64,000 bases of DNA. Origin: Unio delphinus. Its lineage: Eukaryota; Mollusca; Bivalvia; Unionida; Unionidae. The number at the start of each line of letters is the position of its first letter. The first letter of the stretch is position 1. The stretch spans positions 3,891,501-3,955,500 of the forward strand of contig JAQISU010000096.1 in NCBI GenBank assembly GCA_029339505.1, in the 5' to 3' direction. Made by a program: the position numbers and the translations under genes. Under the pieces are notes generated by a model. That model saw only the letters and a list, made by a program, of their open reading frames with translations. It was not told the origin of the DNA and searched no databases. Shown one piece after another: positions 14,946 through 27,900 of the stretch.

Positions 14946-17019
14946 AATATAGTTTGCATTAATTAGGTTCTCCCATAAATGCCCACACACATATCTGTGA
15001 AGTAGCAATTTTTATGTTGGAATACAAGAGGTCATATCATTTTTAATATTATTACAATAAAATTGAATTAAATAATGTCTAAAACACACGTTTCAACTGA
15101 CAAAACTAATTTCTTTGCTGTTTATTTCTTGAAGTGTTGCCACTTGGGAGCATAAGTGATATTTTCATGAATCAATTTTATCAATGACTTATTTACAGTA
15201 CACTGAGAATTTTTTGGTAAAGAAAATTTAACAAAATATATATGACTTATTATATATAAGGTGAGAAATTCATGATGCTGATTCAAATATCTGGACACTA
15301 ACTAAAACTTTCTACGATGAAACGAACAATATATCATGGTTGTATTGACCAAATTTGATCATAATTTTCTTTAAATTCAACAAATATGGGTAAATATTTT
15401 CAGCATTTTCTAGAAATAAAAAATGTGGTCCATAACTACCCCTGCACTGTAAGTGGTCTGCAGGTAAGCTGTACACAAGTTACTGAGGGTGCGGTGTAAT
15501 TGGATTATCCATAATGTTTTGTGTTCCTCAGGTGTTAGGTTTTGTCACTTTGATAATTTCCGACTATGGTTACCACCGATAATTATCAAGATGAAAAAAC
15601 TGTATTGTCAACCTCAGTGCAGTGTGATATCCAGTAAAAAGGACAATAAATCAACTTTCACCATCAGAGGAATAATACATACATGTGTAAAGATAATTTC
15701 TAAACATGTGAAATAAATTAACTCAAATTATCTCATATCGGCCATGACAAATTAAATGAATGGCATGAAAAATATAACATTAATACATTTGTATAAAATA
15801 AATCAAAAGCCAAAAATGTAACTATATCAAACTTTATTATAACACTGGTTTTAACAAAGTGACTTGCATACAGTCTACTAAATGTTTTAAGTGATAAATC
15901 CATTGAAGGATAACAGAACTATAATCATAAAAACACAACTGAAAGTAGTGTCAAATGCAATGAGTTCTAAAGAATGATTACAAGATCCCGTAAAAGATAC
16001 AATGATTTCACCTTCAACACGTCAAAAATTCCATGGAACATAATGCTATTTACAATGGTGTGAACTGTCTATAAAAGAGGATTAGCAACAACAAAATTCT
16101 ATCATTTTAGCCATACTGGTTAATCAGAATGGAAACTGGATAATCAGAAAGGCATACAGTACCAAATAAACATAATAAGAAGTGTTCCAGTGAAAACCCC
16201 ATACTGATATGACTTTCCATCTATGAGGAGTAATGATACGATTTTCAAGATGGCCACTGTGCTGTGATGGTGATAATAAAGGATATCAAATCAGCACAAG
16301 GTTTAGTTCAGATGCACTGTACACCACATAAATATTCTCTTCAGTAGGACTAGCATTAACAAGATTTTTAAGATGACGGCTGTGCTGGTAATATCGCTTG
16401 TCAGATTGGCACCATTTTCATTTAGGACCAACCAGACATGATGAGGAGTTTTCTTTAGTGAAATTCCATGTTGATATTACTATCCAATGTTAAGGAGTAA
16501 GGACAACATGATTTTCAAGATGGCTGCTGTGGCATCCATTTTCATTTCAGACCAACTAGGCATCATAAGATCATTAGTGTTTTGGTGAGACCCCCACACT
16601 GATACACTGATGATACACTGGTGATACACTGATACAACATTCTGTTCAGGAAAAGTAGCAATGCAGTCAAAACCACTCTGATGGCAAATCAAAGATCAAA
16701 AACAGAACTAGCAATTTAACAGATTCTGGCATGCATCTGCCCTAGTTTGAGCAATGTTATTCTACCTGGATTTAGCCCACATCTCCATACTTTTAATTTT
16801 TGTTCGTGAATGCTAACAGTACAGATCTAAATATGTAGTAATCATCATGACTATCAAATCCCTATAGAATTTTGAAACTTACATTTTATGAAGTTAAATG
16901 TACCGAAAATGTACGCAAATTAAAATGTCCCAGTATATACTTAATGAATCTTAAAACAGTACTATAAATGGCACATTATACACCCACTGTGTTTACTAGT
17001 TCTCTGTGTAGGCACTAAT
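14946..17019. other. intergenic, nothing firm
   Basis: No gene recognised. Around 16190-16560 a loose repetition of 'TTTTCAAGATGGC', 'GATATTACTATCC' and 'CATTTTCATTTCAGACCAAC' phrases suggests an old tandem repeat of roughly 130-150 bp. Confidence 0.4.
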
Positions 17020-17900
17020 AGCACATGGTACACTGGAGATTATTGACTAATGGGTTTAAATAACCTCAGCTTTTGGTCAAGGTATGCAGTCTTGACTAAA
17101 CTTAATGTGCAGAAAATCAATTTTTTTTTATTAGACTTGCCACAAACATGACTGCTGTCCTGTAGAAGCCAAAATCTATGGGTTTCTTTATTACAGTATC
17201 TGCATGCTATCCACAAAATATAGTCAAGGAAATTATTAAATTGTTCTGTGAAACTTATTTTTATTTCAGCCACAATAGCCTTGACCTTTGGACCCCCAAA
17301 TCAATAAGTCTCAACCATAACTCATGCGCAAGCCTTAACATGCTTTGGTAAATGGTAAGATAATCCAGTTACTCTGCAAAACCCATTTTTCCTTTTTCTA
17401 AGAGTGGCATTCACCTCAATACTATGTTTAAGCTTAACACAAACTTTGGGTGAAGGTATACATGTTTGATAAATAAAATATTTGTGCTGAAAGTATTTAT
17501 ACTCTTCAGTCACATTGACCTTGACCTCTGGACTAAAAATTGGAAGCTTTCATCTTTGACTCAAGTGCAAAAAGTTTCCCATGAAGTTTTGGTCTAGATC
17601 TGTGATGTATAACTAATGTTATTGTGCAGAAAACATTTTTCTTCTTGTAGAAAGTCACCATAACCTTTTGTACCTTAAACTGATAAACATTTTACTTAAC
17701 CCAAGTACAAGCCATTCACAAAGATTGGTCCAGGTATGTGATGTAAAACTAATGATATAATGTAAAACAATTTTTATTCCTTCTGATATCCTAATATTGA
17801 CACAAAAATTCAAAGGCTTGTTTCTTACCTTATGCAAACCATCCATAAAGTTTAGTAACTGTAGATGGTGATGAACTGGTGTTGTTGGGTCAAAACCAAA
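17020..17900. repeat. satellite-like repeats with GACCTTGACCTYTGG motif
   Basis: Diverged repeats built on the order: TGACCTTGACCTCTGGAC, then 'AAAC..ATAAGTC', then 'AAGCCATCCATAAAG', then 'GGTC..GATGTA.AACTAATG', then 'TTGTGCAGAAAACATTTTT'. GACC-type cores lie near 17275, 17513, 17655 and 17785, so the usual period is about 130-145 bp. The same phrases occur at 60.5-60.85 kb, and a lone CCTTGACCTTTGACC lies near 21971. Such repeats are common in molluscan genomes. Confidence 0.65.
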
Positions 17901-18354
17901 GTGCTAATAGACAGACGGATGGACAACATCATAACACAATGCTGGCCAGCGTGTAAAAATTCCCACTATGCATAAAAATAATCCCTAATCTCTCTAGTCT
18001 ACATACATCTTACATTTATTGTTTTTTTCTTTTTTTTTTCAAAACAAACAAACTAGAAATGAGCTAGATTATGATGAACTTGAATACCATACTGCAGTAC
18101 AGAGAGGCAACAACAAAGTGGAAGAGGCATTATTACATAAAATGCATACCTAGAAATTTTCCAACAGTATTAATTTGAAAATGAAATTACATCATTCACT
18201 TCTGGAGGTGATTAGGAATCAATATTTATGATGCATCATTGTTCTTATGTCATTAGCAAAAAAAAAACAATAATGTTGTATTTTAAAATGATCTAAATGG
18301 ACCAAGGTTTATAGTTCATGCACATAAAATAAAGAATAAGTAAACTACCTTATC

Positions 18355-18360
18355 TTTATT
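18355..18360 (-). promoter_or_regulatory. candidate polyadenylation signal of ECM29
   Basis: TTTATT on the plus strand is AATAAA on the gene strand, about 170 bases downstream of the stop codon at 18529-18531. Other AATAAA words exist further downstream in this AT-rich DNA, so the choice is only by distance. Confidence 0.3.
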
Positions 18361-18528
18361 TACTAATAAATTTTCCAGGACATAGTTCATAAGCTTAAGT
18401 ATAAAAATAACCCAACAACATTCACTTGAAAAACTAAAATAAATTTCTACTCCCAAAATTTCATAAAGTCATTCATTAATTCAGGATTTGCCAGTGTCAC
18501 ATTTTCATGAATTGTTAAAGGAACTGTT

Positions 18529-18668
18529 TCACTTTCTTAAGGCAATTAATTTTTGCAAGGTTGCAGCTTTATCTTGTAGTTCGGGATTGGAATCTTGGCT
18601 CAGTGCCAACAATGCTTTAACTATCTCATTCCATGTTTCACTGGACAACACATCATAACTCTCTATAT
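18529..18668 (-). CDS. ECPAS: ECM29 terminal exon
   Basis: After a TTGTTTCAG acceptor this exon completes a split Asp codon and encodes fragment residues 457-501, starting [12 protein letters not shown], with the C-terminal ECM29 block [19 protein letters not shown] and a TGA stop. The upstream intron carries a (TAT)n run, so the longer open frame with a poly-Ile stretch is not coding. Confidence 0.93.
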
Positions 18669-18678
18669 CTGAAACAAA

Positions 18679-18729
<51 letters not shown>

Positions 18730-21700
18730 ATCTATTTCTGAAACAGACATGATTATATTTATATCTGAAACAGACACTATTATTAGCAACTATTATAATT
18801 ATTATTATTATTATTATTTGTATCTGAACGAGTCATTATTAGCAACTATTATAATTATACATGTAGTTAACACTGGAAAATATTTCAAAGTTAGAATTAT
18901 GTAGCAAGGCAATATTCAATAGGTTAACCAGTTGCAGAGTTCTTTTGAAAATTCATGTTCCATATTTTACCTGCATTTGCACAGTTGTAAAATAATGATA
19001 AATAGATTACAGTTGCAACCTTTTCTAAATGAAAACATAATGGAGCTAGTGATAAAAAGAAACAAAATAAAACAGAAAGATAGATAGATAATATATAAAG
19101 AAATGTAATAGTCTACCTTTGAGTTTGCAAATTATACTATTAAATAAACTCAAAGCCTCTGTCCGTATCACAGTGTATTTCAAATTGCCTGTAAAGAGGA
19201 GAACAAAAGTTAAATTCTATAATATATACATTCAACAAGAGGCCATAACAGACATCAGATTGCTCAACTGCTAACATCAACCTAACAGCCAAATCAAAAA
19301 GCATTTGGCTAAGAAATTGAGGATGCATTTTGCAAATGTTTCTTTCAAATATTGCTGATTGCAAGTAATTAAAAATTTTAAAGGTTTCTCTGATTCTTCT
19401 GTCTTTGTCTATATATCAGTAACATTTATCCAATATTGAAAAGCATATCTATGAAAGAAATCTCTGATTCAAAGTTGGTCAAATTATGTCCTGCAGACTT
19501 TGAGATTAAGATGTGTAAATGCTTTACTATAAGTAATGGTGGCCAGTAGATTGCAAAATTTGCTAGGTCACTTCTGTAAAAATTTCATCAAATTCTGTCT
19601 AGCACATAAAAGTTTTTCTAGTTTAATAACTGCATATTTGATAACAGATCAACATCATTTTAAAAGCCCTTCAAGGCAGAGCTTTCTGTAAAGTCAATAT
19701 GCTTTCTGTCTACAAGTCATTTATACAATTTTTCTATTTTAAAAATGGTAGCCTTATTTGATGGTAGATCAGCATCTTTTTGAACAATTTTTAAAGTCAT
19801 CTGTGCCAAGATACATTCAATACAATTTTGGTCAAATTCTGTGGACTAGTTTTCTAAATAGAAGAAATATATTAATTTTTTTCTTAAACTTTAGTGGTGG
19901 ACTATCTGAAAGCAGGCTGGCATTATTTAAAAAAAATTTTGAAAGTCAGTTTTAGTTGGATAATTTCTGTGAAAGATGGTCCAATTCTGTCAATCAGTTA
20001 AACGTCTTTTGCTAGCAAAAGTGACCCTATTTTGCTGTTAGATTGTGATCAATAATACAAATCAGAAAGACCTATGTGCCAGGAAGCTGTCAAATTTGGT
20101 TTAGTAGATTTTGTGAAGTTCTTTAAGGGTTATTATAATTTTAAACTCAATGATGGATTGGCATCCACTAAACAAATCTGAAAGGCCTTAATGATAAAAT
20201 ACTCTTAAAAGATCATTTGCAAACTGGACAAGCAGGTTTTGAGAACTTCTAAGCATAACCATCAACACATATATGATTATGGACTAGTTCAAGACAAACA
20301 CGAGACAAAAATCATCAATGTGCATTTCATACACGCAGAATCTCAATATACGATGGAAGATCTCACAGAATTTTCATGGTCTCATTTCTAGAGAACAACT
20401 GATCACCAAAAAAAAAAAAACTATTTTCGGTGCAATGATTATAGTTATAGTTATGTTTTGAACATCTTAAGTTTTTCCATATGATGCATACATGAGAAAC
20501 CTTCAGATGAAATATATTAAATATCAAGTTACAAATTACTGTGTACCTATTCCACAAAATATACAACTTAACATTGTTTGTTAGCAGTTTGCATTGATGT
20601 ACAGTAGAAGTTTGATTATCCAGCACCCGATTAACCATCAGTCTCTGCTACAACAACAACAAAGTCACCCATCCTCCAAACTCTGACTTCTCACCATGTA
20701 CATCCTAATTTTCTATTGCATAATGTGAGGCAGATCATGGTCTATGAAACTTTTTTTTCTAATGATCAGCCCTGACACTGCATAGACCAGGATCTGCAAG
20801 CACATTATAACATATCTGGGTCTGTGCAGTTTGCTGTTGGACTTATAATTAAGTATATACCGTATTTCAATGACATAAAGAATCTGTATATGCCTAATAT
20901 TTTTACTGAAAGTCACGCATAACTCTGAATATCTGGAATGTAGTGCAAGCTATACAGCTGTGGTTCCCAACCGTTTCTGTACCTCATGTCCCAGTCTCCA
21001 CATTTTGATAAGTTTTGCCTAAATAAAAAAAATCCTGGCAAACCTCTGCTACCATCCAAAATGTCCTCTTGACCCTGATTTGGGTAAGTCTACTTACCTA
21101 AACAAGGAACAGATGAAATTATTGACTTCTGTAATATCATCTTAGCTGAAGATATCCTTTCATCAACAGCTTTTCTGCATTTTAGTAAATACAACCTGAA
21201 AAATAAATGAATACAATCATTAACATGAACATACATGTTCCGGTCTCATAAATTAATTGATAGACAATGGGTTTAATTAATCTCAACATACTTGCACTTA
21301 TTCGCAAAATATTATAAAAGCTTCCATTGCTGATACATGTACACTGTTTACTTACTGACATCATGAGATGTTATACATCAAAAAGGAAATAAAATCCGCT
21401 CATCAATTAAGGTGATCTCATTGGTAAAAAATTCACAAGTCTCTTGTTTCAAGTCTGAGGTTGTGCAAAAACTATCATTTATTTCATCATATGAATAATT
21501 TGTTATTGTGATGTTTTTAGTACGACAGTATAATACCATGCAAAGTTCTCTACAATTTTTCAGTGACTTTCCCTCTTTTCTTATGCTGTATTACTCCATC
21601 AAAGATTATACAAGGTGAATTTCACAAGAAAAATATAGAAAGAATTTTGCTGCCGGTTCCAGAGAAAACTACAGTAAAACCTGTCTTGAGAGACCACTGC

Positions 21701-24700
21701 TATGAGAGACCACCTGTTTGAGAGACCATTATTTCTGGGCAGAAGGGGTGGTCTTTCAAGACAGGTTTTTTACTGTATATATTTTATCTCATAAATCTGC
21801 TACAATGAATTTCATTATGTTAAAATCTTGAACACAAAAAGATGGCCAATAGTTCAATGAGCTCATGTGGTAAAAATAGCCACCAGAAGTATAGCTCATC
21901 CCCCTACCTAGCAACCACAGCTGTTACAAATGTAAAGATTAACATAATCTGCAATTTCATAACTAGTGACCTTGACCTTTGACCTATCATTCACAGACCT
22001 TTGGCATGACTTAAATTCCCCATGAAACAACCCATTTTGATGATCTGTATTTCCCAATAAAATGTGTACAGGAATAATTTCAACATGCCAAGCTAAGATG
22101 AAATAAGCTTTATGTGTTATTTGTCAATACACCATGTGTTTTAGAATTAATTATTATTTCAAAGGAATTTCACCATTTTTATGTAAATGTACTCCAAGTC
22201 TATATGATTATTCCATGTGTATTTTTTTTTTACAAACCAAGTGGATTTCAATACAAGCATGTATGACTCCATGTCATGTCGATCTCAGTTGTGTTTTGAA
22301 ATGTCAAGAAGTCTAATGTAAATTGGTAGGATATACAACAAAGCAGTTTCGGCAGTAACTTGTTCTGTGAGGCAGATATACACATATCTTCAACAAACTT
22401 GCAAGGAAGTAAACTTGTGACTGTACTAATTCATCCAGCCTGGGTATGCAAATGAGTGTGTACAAAGTACCAATGGTTATCAGAACAGTCAAATTTGGGT
22501 CCTCCTGACAGCAATAATTAGTGTTACTACATATGTTCCACAGATACAAGAATGTTCCTGCCTTAAATATATCACCTGTACTATTTTACTAGTCCTGCAC
22601 TATAAGATGTCTGCCTTGATATTTATGTTGTTAGTGTTGACCCAAACAACAAATATCAGGGTAGATATCTTACATTGTGGGACAACTATATTACCTGCCC
22701 CATGCCACTTAATCTTATACTGCATAAAACTATTTACTGGTTTGTGAAAAGTTCAAGCCAAGTTTATGATGACACTTTTTGAATCTAATTGATATACTCT
22801 GTTAAGTCTCAACTCTGATATTTTATTGTAGCTAGACATTACTAAATTAAAAAAGTGCACAAATGTCCTAATTTTGGAGGAAAAAAAACATGCATCCCAG
22901 TTTTTAAAAAGGTACAAGTGTGATGTCAACATTTTAACATTTCACAATCTGTTATGGTTCCCTGAAAATGCTCAATGAACTGGAGATTTAATTAAAATAA
23001 TTATCAGGAGGGGAAACAAAAACTGAGATAAAAGGAACACATTTTTAAAAAAGAAATGGCCTTTGCATTTTTTTTGCTAAAAGGCATGCCATTGATTCAA
23101 GTTTCAAGAATAAGATACGTGTACATGAAAAGTGATTGCATCCATGAAAAACAAAAGTACCAAAAACTACAGAATAATATTATTTAAAATAAAATACCCA
23201 GTGTTTATGATGTTTCCTCCTAACAAACTGCACAGACCAAAATCTGTTGGTGCATTATACATCAGTAGATCTGGTTCAGTACATTTAAACTCAACATATA
23301 CGTGAGTATACATGGTATATTATAACTTTCCCCAGCTAAAAAAATATGGTCTGCCACTGACCATAACTTTTAAAACAAGTTACACTGAGTTAATTAAAGC
23401 TGGGATGATACAGAGTGTTTTCCCGTAAACAAATTCTTTTCACAAATTTAGTCAACATGATCTGTGCTACTAGAGATATAATACATTTGTACAAAGCTTA
23501 AAACTTAGGCCATAGAAATATAAAGTGATTGTGTAAACAATGGCATATAATTTTTTTCTAGAACACAAACAATGTCCAACTGCAAATGTGTAAAAATACC
23601 AGTATGTTCAAAAGGCAAAACAGATGTTGCAAAAATGGATAACTAATGACAGACATTCTTTAAGCTGGAATCACTTGCATTATTTAAATAACATAGTCAA
23701 CCATGTTATTTGGGCAGTTGATTTTAATAAAAAGAATCCTATTTTGGCTGGTGGTTATGCAAACTGCTGACATAATAACCAGATGAGCCATGTATTATGG
23801 ATATGGTTGTTGTAGAGTTTAATGGCATTTTCTAGCACACAATACATGGCAGCCAGTATTAATGGTGGAGGTAGAACCCAGAAACACTCCCAGAAAGAAC
23901 CACTGACCCATGAGAAGCTACTGCATACATGCCAACCCCTGACAAGGAAAAAGCATAATCCAAGTGGTCAAAAAGCAGAATCCAGGCAGAAAAAGCGGAA
24001 TCCACAAATAACATTCTAAAATTTCAATATACAATGATTTATTTGCCCCTCTCATCTGTTAACATCTTTTACTGTTTCAAGTTTTCATATGTAACACTTT
24101 TAGCTTTACATACATTGACTAGAAACCATCTTAAGACTTAGCGCCAAAAATATTAAAAAAATTTCCACATGGCTAGAAATCGATGTCACCTGATGTTGCG
24201 CTCTTGTCTTAATATTCTCAGGATTCTGTTATTTTTGTTTCAGTTTTTTTTGTTGTTGCCTTTTTCTAATTTATCTGGGAAATTTTTGAAAGAGAATAAT
24301 TTGCTCACATAAATGCATAGACTAAAATAAAATATACTTGTTGAGGGCAAATATCTTTAGACTGGTTCTCCAGCAAATATAAATTAGAACATGGAATCTG
24401 CGCGTAAAGATTAAATTTAGAAAGCCAGTCTGCTCTCTCCTCAATAAGCATACAGATACTATAAATAGAATTCGAGGTCGACAGTAGAACCAGGTTAGCT
24501 ATAAATAGAACACGATACTGTTAAGAAAATCCATGGTCAAGCGTACTCTTATATTGTAGTTACATAAAAGCCGTCTTTTCTAAAATACAGTCTGTGGGAT
24601 TATTGGAATGTTAATAATAACGAGAAAACGAATAATTGATTTTTTGTGGAAGTGGATATACCGAAAAAGCATAATCCATATATGTTTAATTATAACGCGT

Positions 24701-24933
24701 AATTTAGTGAGAAAAAAAAGCTTAATGATTATGCCAAAAGCATAATGGTTGGCATGTATGCTACTGGCAAGCTTACTCATATTGGCAGAACCTGGGACTT
24801 GAACCCACACAGAGAGAGGTGATATGTCAGTGATCCATAATGGAGAGCGCTTTACATCACTCTGCCACTCAGGGCCTCCTTATGGATATGGTAATACCTG
24901 TACAGTACTTACAACTAATTTTTGTATCCTTTG

Positions 24934-24997
<64 letters not shown>

Positions 24998-27900
24998 GAT
25001 ATTGTCCTTTTTGAATTGTTTAGATGTTCAATTTTATTTAACTTTTCAGAAATGAAAACATTGTGATTACCAAAATTCTCAACAAATCCAGGGACTGGAA
25101 AATGGAAATGTATGACTTTATCTCTCAATGGCTCTGATGAATGTGTGTGTTAGTCTGAGTCTTGGATAATTCTCAAACAAGGAAATGAATGAATGAATTA
25201 ATAAATGAATTATTCCGAACTGCCTGAGTAATGACCTACTTGAACAGTGCCAATATTTTATTTTTATTTAATCACTGGCTTTCTGCCTATGTTGATGTTC
25301 TTAAGCAAACTTAAATTTCAATATCAGTGACAGAACTCAAATGATAGAATATTCAATAACAGTGCCATCATTTAAGTGTTGATATATTATATAACAGTGA
25401 ATTAACTCAAATGATTGAATAGTGACATAACTCAAATGATAGAATATTCTATAATAGTGACATAGCTCAAGTGATGGAATATTCAATAAGTGACATAATT
25501 CGAGTGATGGAATATTCAGTATCAGTGACATAACTCAAATGATGAAATATTCAATAACTGGCATAAATCAAGTGACGTTATGTATCAATAACAGTGAAAC
25601 AACTAAAGTTTTGAAATAATATATAATAGTGACATAACTCAAATGATGGAAAATTCAATAACAGTGACATAACTCAAATGATGGAATATTCAATAACAAT
25701 GACATAACTCAAGTGATGGAATATTCAATAACAGTGACATAACTCAAGTGTTGAAATATTATATAAAAGTGACATAACTTAAATGATGGAATAGTGACCT
25801 AACTAAAATGATGGAATGTTCAATAACAGTGACATAACTCAAGTGATGGATAATCCTATATTTTCTTCAACTTCAGATCCTTTTGTTTATTAAACTAAAC
25901 ATTACTTGAAGATGTTGTTTTATATACAAAGTACTTTACAGAAAGCACATAAATGCAACTTTGTGTGGTATATTTCAATTATAAAACAGTATGTGTGGTG
26001 GATGCCTTTAAAATTGGTATTTTTGTCATGTTACAGTAGAATGACTTACACAATTGAGCATTAGACAGTCAGTTCCCTTATCATTGGTCACATGCTTTGC
26101 ATTATACACAAAGTTTATAGCATTTGACTGAAGCACAGTAAGTAGATGATGGGGATAAATATTAATAACTTACTAGCCTTTCAACAACTTTAAAACAAAA
26201 TCCCACATTTTGTAAGTGCAATATAATTGTTTTCTCTGGCAAATTATTTTTTTTCTCTCACAGGAGGGGCAGAATCTATAATTAGAGGCACAATGGGCAT
26301 TGGGATATACTATACTACTCCTATTATCAGTACCCTGGGCCAGTAATAACTCACTACTTGCTGATTATGTTCTTTGTGTGTTGTATAGTACTCAGCTGTG
26401 AAATATCATTAATATGGCATGCTGTACATGTGACCTCACAGTTGTATGCAATCAGTGGATGAATACTTTAGATAAACCAAATGGAAGAAAAATGATTAAG
26501 CAATTAAAATACTAATCAGTCAAAACCATGCATTTTAATTAACTCAACACATGCCTTGAACCTTGTTTCATAATAAATATGAAAATGTGAAGAAAAAAAT
26601 TTACATGTAAAAACTGTCTTATCATATAAGGTATATATTGTGCATTAAATAATAAAATTCACTTAAAAATAACATATCCATTGCATTTACTGATTTGATA
26701 TTTACTATAAAACAAACAGAAATATACAAAGATATACAGGCAATTTTTGAAAACAAATTTGGAGGGTTAAAGAGGGTAGATGTGGTGAGTGGTATTCAAG
26801 TTACATGATGACAGAAGTCAGGTGAACACTGAGTGAACATGTTTACCTGTTGATGTACTTTTGACAGGATTTGAGTATTGACACTTGAAGTTTCCAGGTA
26901 CTGCTACGGAGAGAATCACATAAAAGACAGCATATTTTCTCATCAAACCTGTCTGAAATGATACAAGTAAAATAATCATAAAATGTGCAAAGTAGAAATA
27001 ACTTACGATGTTGGCAGCAAGGTACATGATAAAAAACACCGAGTTGATGGAGTTATTGCCAAAGTGATTGAGAAAGATAATATGTATGCTGTATATGATG
27101 AAGATACCTAGTTGATGATCTTATTGCCAAATTTACGACATGAATAATAAAAAGATAATAACGTACACTGTAAATTTAACTGATGATGACTGAAATTATA
27201 TCCTTTAAAAACATTAATCTTTAAAAGAGTAGCTGTTAAATCACGTCACTATTATTTCAAGTATCTCAAAGTTGTACATCTTTTTACATTCACTTTATAA
27301 TGGTTTTGGTGCAAAATTATTGCTGTTCTTCATTCAGCAGCAAATATGATAATAATGGTATAAGAGGTGTGCCTAAATGTCTTGGTGTATATATGAATAT
27401 ACGTGAAAGATAAAGAAAAAAAGGAGAGAATGTGTACAATTTCACTTTTAGGTAGCTTGAAGTATTCTTTGATTAGTCTCTTTCACTGTTACAGAATAAA
27501 TTGTCCATGAGTAGTAAGATTTTATGTAGTAATACAGAGTAGACTTCTCAGAGTGCTAGCTACCTAAGGAACTTGTTTGTTATCATCAGTTTTATAATTT
27601 TAAAAAGTTTGATTCTGTTTAAAATAAGCTATTCCTGCTTTTGACATTATGCTTGCACATGGCACGTGTTGTTTTACTGTTCATTGTTCCTGCTTTCTGC
27701 GCATTTTGATCTTTCAAAAGCAAACTTGTGTCCAGTTTTAATCAGATCCTTTGCTTGTTATATGACCCTGACCTTTAATAACAGCTGCTGGAAGATGTAA
27801 TTGATGCGAAATTTCTAAAGAGTGACTTGTAAAGCCTGCCATACACCTTCTCTGGGCAAAAGGGTGAGTGTTGGAATTCAGTAAAGTCTGTGCAATTATA

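Noticed and set aside
14364..14966. 200-codon plus-strand ORF, with others from 13244 to 14845
   Set aside because: Antisense shadows of the minus-strand LINE, which has the recognisable reverse-transcriptase motifs.
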